NCBI RefSeq assembly: GCF_024748615.1
Contig: NZ_CP087168.1
Coordinates: forward strand, 2,914,001 to 2,978,000
Reading direction: 5' to 3'
DNA length: 64,000 nt
Origin: Pseudomonas sp. B21-048
GTDB taxonomy: Bacteria; Pseudomonadota; Gammaproteobacteria; Pseudomonadales; Pseudomonadaceae
Shown piece by piece: positions 62,852 through 64,000 of the stretch (its first letter is position 1; every line of letters starts with the position of its first letter). The position numbers were made by a program, and so were the translations under genes. A model generated the notes under the pieces. That model had not been told where the DNA came from, did not search any database, and worked only from the letters and a program-made list of their open reading frames with translations.

Positions 62852-64000
62852 ATGTATCTGATCAATGGCCAGTTGCGTGATGACGTCACCCCGGAAAGCG
62901 CCCTCAAACTCCTTCAGAAACCATTGTCTCGGCTGCTTTCTTCACCGATCGATAGTGAGACCGTTATCGAGTCTGCCGCTCGCTTTGCCACGAAGTTGCA
63001 ATCTCGTGACCTGGGTCTGTCCCTCGACGACGAGCAATGCCAGGGGCTGATCGATTTTTGCCAGCGCAGCAACCTGGACACAAAACTTGAGCGAGAGCTG
63101 GGCCTGCAACCGCGTTCGCTGCGACGTATCGACTATCGACAGCCATGTTTCGAGAGCTGGCATCCATTAGGGTTGGTGGTGCATATCACCCCCGGCAATG
63201 CGCCGTTACTGGCGTTCTGCGCAATACTCGAAAGTCTGCTGGCCGGCAATATCAACTGGTTGCGTCCCAGTGCCAGTGATCAGGGGTTGACCGCGCAGTT
63301 GCTCGCCGCCTTTGTGCAATGCGACAGCAGCGGCAGACTGGCCGAATTCGTAGCAGTTCTACCGGTTGGCACCTCACAGATCGCTCAACTTTGCGCCACG
63401 GCAGACGGCGTATCGGCCTGGGGTGGTGAAGCCGCGCTCAAGGCGATTCGTCAGCAGATTCCTTCGGGGTGCCGCTGGATCGATTGGGGGCACAAGATCA
63501 GCTTCGCCTATCTGTCACCTGAAGCGGCGGATCCTGCAGCGCTCGATGCCTTGGTAGATGAAGTTTGTCGCCTGGATCAACAAGCGTGCTCCAGCCCTCA
63601 ATGGGTGTTGGTGGACAGCAACGATCCGGCGGTCCTGCACGACCTCGGAGAGCGTCTGGCCGAAGCCTTCAAACGTCGCGCCCAACAGTGGCCAGCGCTG
63701 GTACCGACAGACCAGGAAGCTTCGGAAATCACCACACGCACTGCCATGGCGCAGCTTGATCAGTGCTTTACCCATCAGACCGGTCAGGTGTGGACCGGCC
63801 CCGGATGGCGTGTCATCTGGGAACATCATCAGACGCTCGCGCCATCGCCGCTCTTTCGCACAGTGCTGCTCAAGCCAGTCCCACAGCACCTGCTCGCCGA
63901 ATCACTGTTGCCCTGGCGCACCGTCCTGCAAAGCTGCGCGCTGATAGCCCCCCCTGCAGAAACGCCCGAGTTAGTTCGTACATTGGTCAACGCTGGCGTC
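62852..64000 (+). CDS. LuxC-like acyl-CoA/acyl-protein reductase, truncated by window end
   Basis: The frame runs open from ATG 62852 (GGAGG upstream) to base 64000, 383 codons, with no stop. The N-terminal half includes WHPLGLVVHITPGNAPLLAF and a catalytic-type Cys246 in QQACSSPQW, matching LuxC. LuxC reduces the acyl group to aldehyde with NADPH. The start is one base after the LuxE stop, so the two are coupled. Full length would be about 450-480 residues. Confidence 0.87.
   Translation, partial: MYLINGQLRDDVTPESALKLLQKPLSRLLSSPIDSETVIESAARFATKLQSRDLGLSLDDEQCQGLIDFCQRSNLDTKLERELGLQPRSLRRIDYRQPCFESWHPLGLVVHITPGNAPLLAFCAILESLLAGNINWLRPSASDQGLTAQLLAAFVQCDSSGRLAEFVAVLPVGTSQIAQLCATADGVSAWGGEAALKAIRQQIPSGCRWIDWGHKISFAYLSPEAADPAALDALVDEVCRLDQQACSSPQWVLVDSNDPAVLHDLGERLAEAFKRRAQQWPALVPTDQEASEITTRTAMAQLDQCFTHQTGQVWTGPGWRVIWEHHQTLAPSPLFRTVLLKPVPQHLLAESLLPWRTVLQSCALIAPPAETPELVRTLVNAGV

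Overview
The window looks like a Pseudomonas chromosome, most likely of the P. fluorescens group. Evidence: an assimilatory nirB-nirD pair, a PhaG-type acyl transferase, a DUF6124-type small protein, REP/REPIN palindromes of the type scattered through Pseudomonas genomes, an Anr/FNR box, and GC-rich coding with strong GGAGG-type ribosome sites.

Bases 1 to about 18,840 are the integrase-proximal part of a prophage or phage-like island whose other end lies outside the window. It reads towards a tyrosine integrase (17728-18759) that abuts a tRNA-Leu(TAA) gene, the probable attachment site. The plus-strand early genes form a recombination/replication block (coiled-coil protein, ERF annealing protein, YqaJ exonuclease, SSB) and a DNA-modification block (a large m5C methyltransferase with unusual internal repeats, a PAPS-reductase-like PP-loop protein, and an SPPY-type N4/N6 methyltransferase). 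These are mixed with many small overlapping genes of unknown function. Several single genes on the minus strand, often AT-rich and membrane-associated, interrupt the plus-strand run and look like morons.

From 18.8 to 41 kb is core-like chromosome: tRNA-Leu and tRNA-Cys, a chemoreceptor, a CBS protein, nirBD behind a terminator-bearing leader, a DUF6124 gene with a structured leader, a copper-delivery pair (SCO1 and PCu(A)C), TerC, a second FolD, an overlapping four-gene two-component cascade, phaG, a glutathione transferase, homospermidine synthase, a phosphoribosyltransferase and a two-domain universal stress protein behind a perfect Anr box.

From 41.6 to 56.6 kb is a long plus-strand operon-like block. 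The first six genes are an ebo (EDB) cluster in the order eboD-eboC-eboA-eboB-eboE-eboF, with EboD fused to a DedA/VTT-like membrane domain. It runs without a break into five further genes: two copies of a module made of an exported single-CxxCH protein plus a large protein starting MS(V/I)LN, then a beta-propeller-like protein. This ebo extension is the best candidate here for an undescribed system.

From 56.8 to 64 kb are a TonB-dependent siderophore receptor, a Fur-like protein lacking the metal-binding half, two small envelope proteins, and the start of another biosynthetic cluster: an MdfA-like exporter, a LuxE-like acyl-protein synthetase and a LuxC-like acyl reductase cut by the window end.
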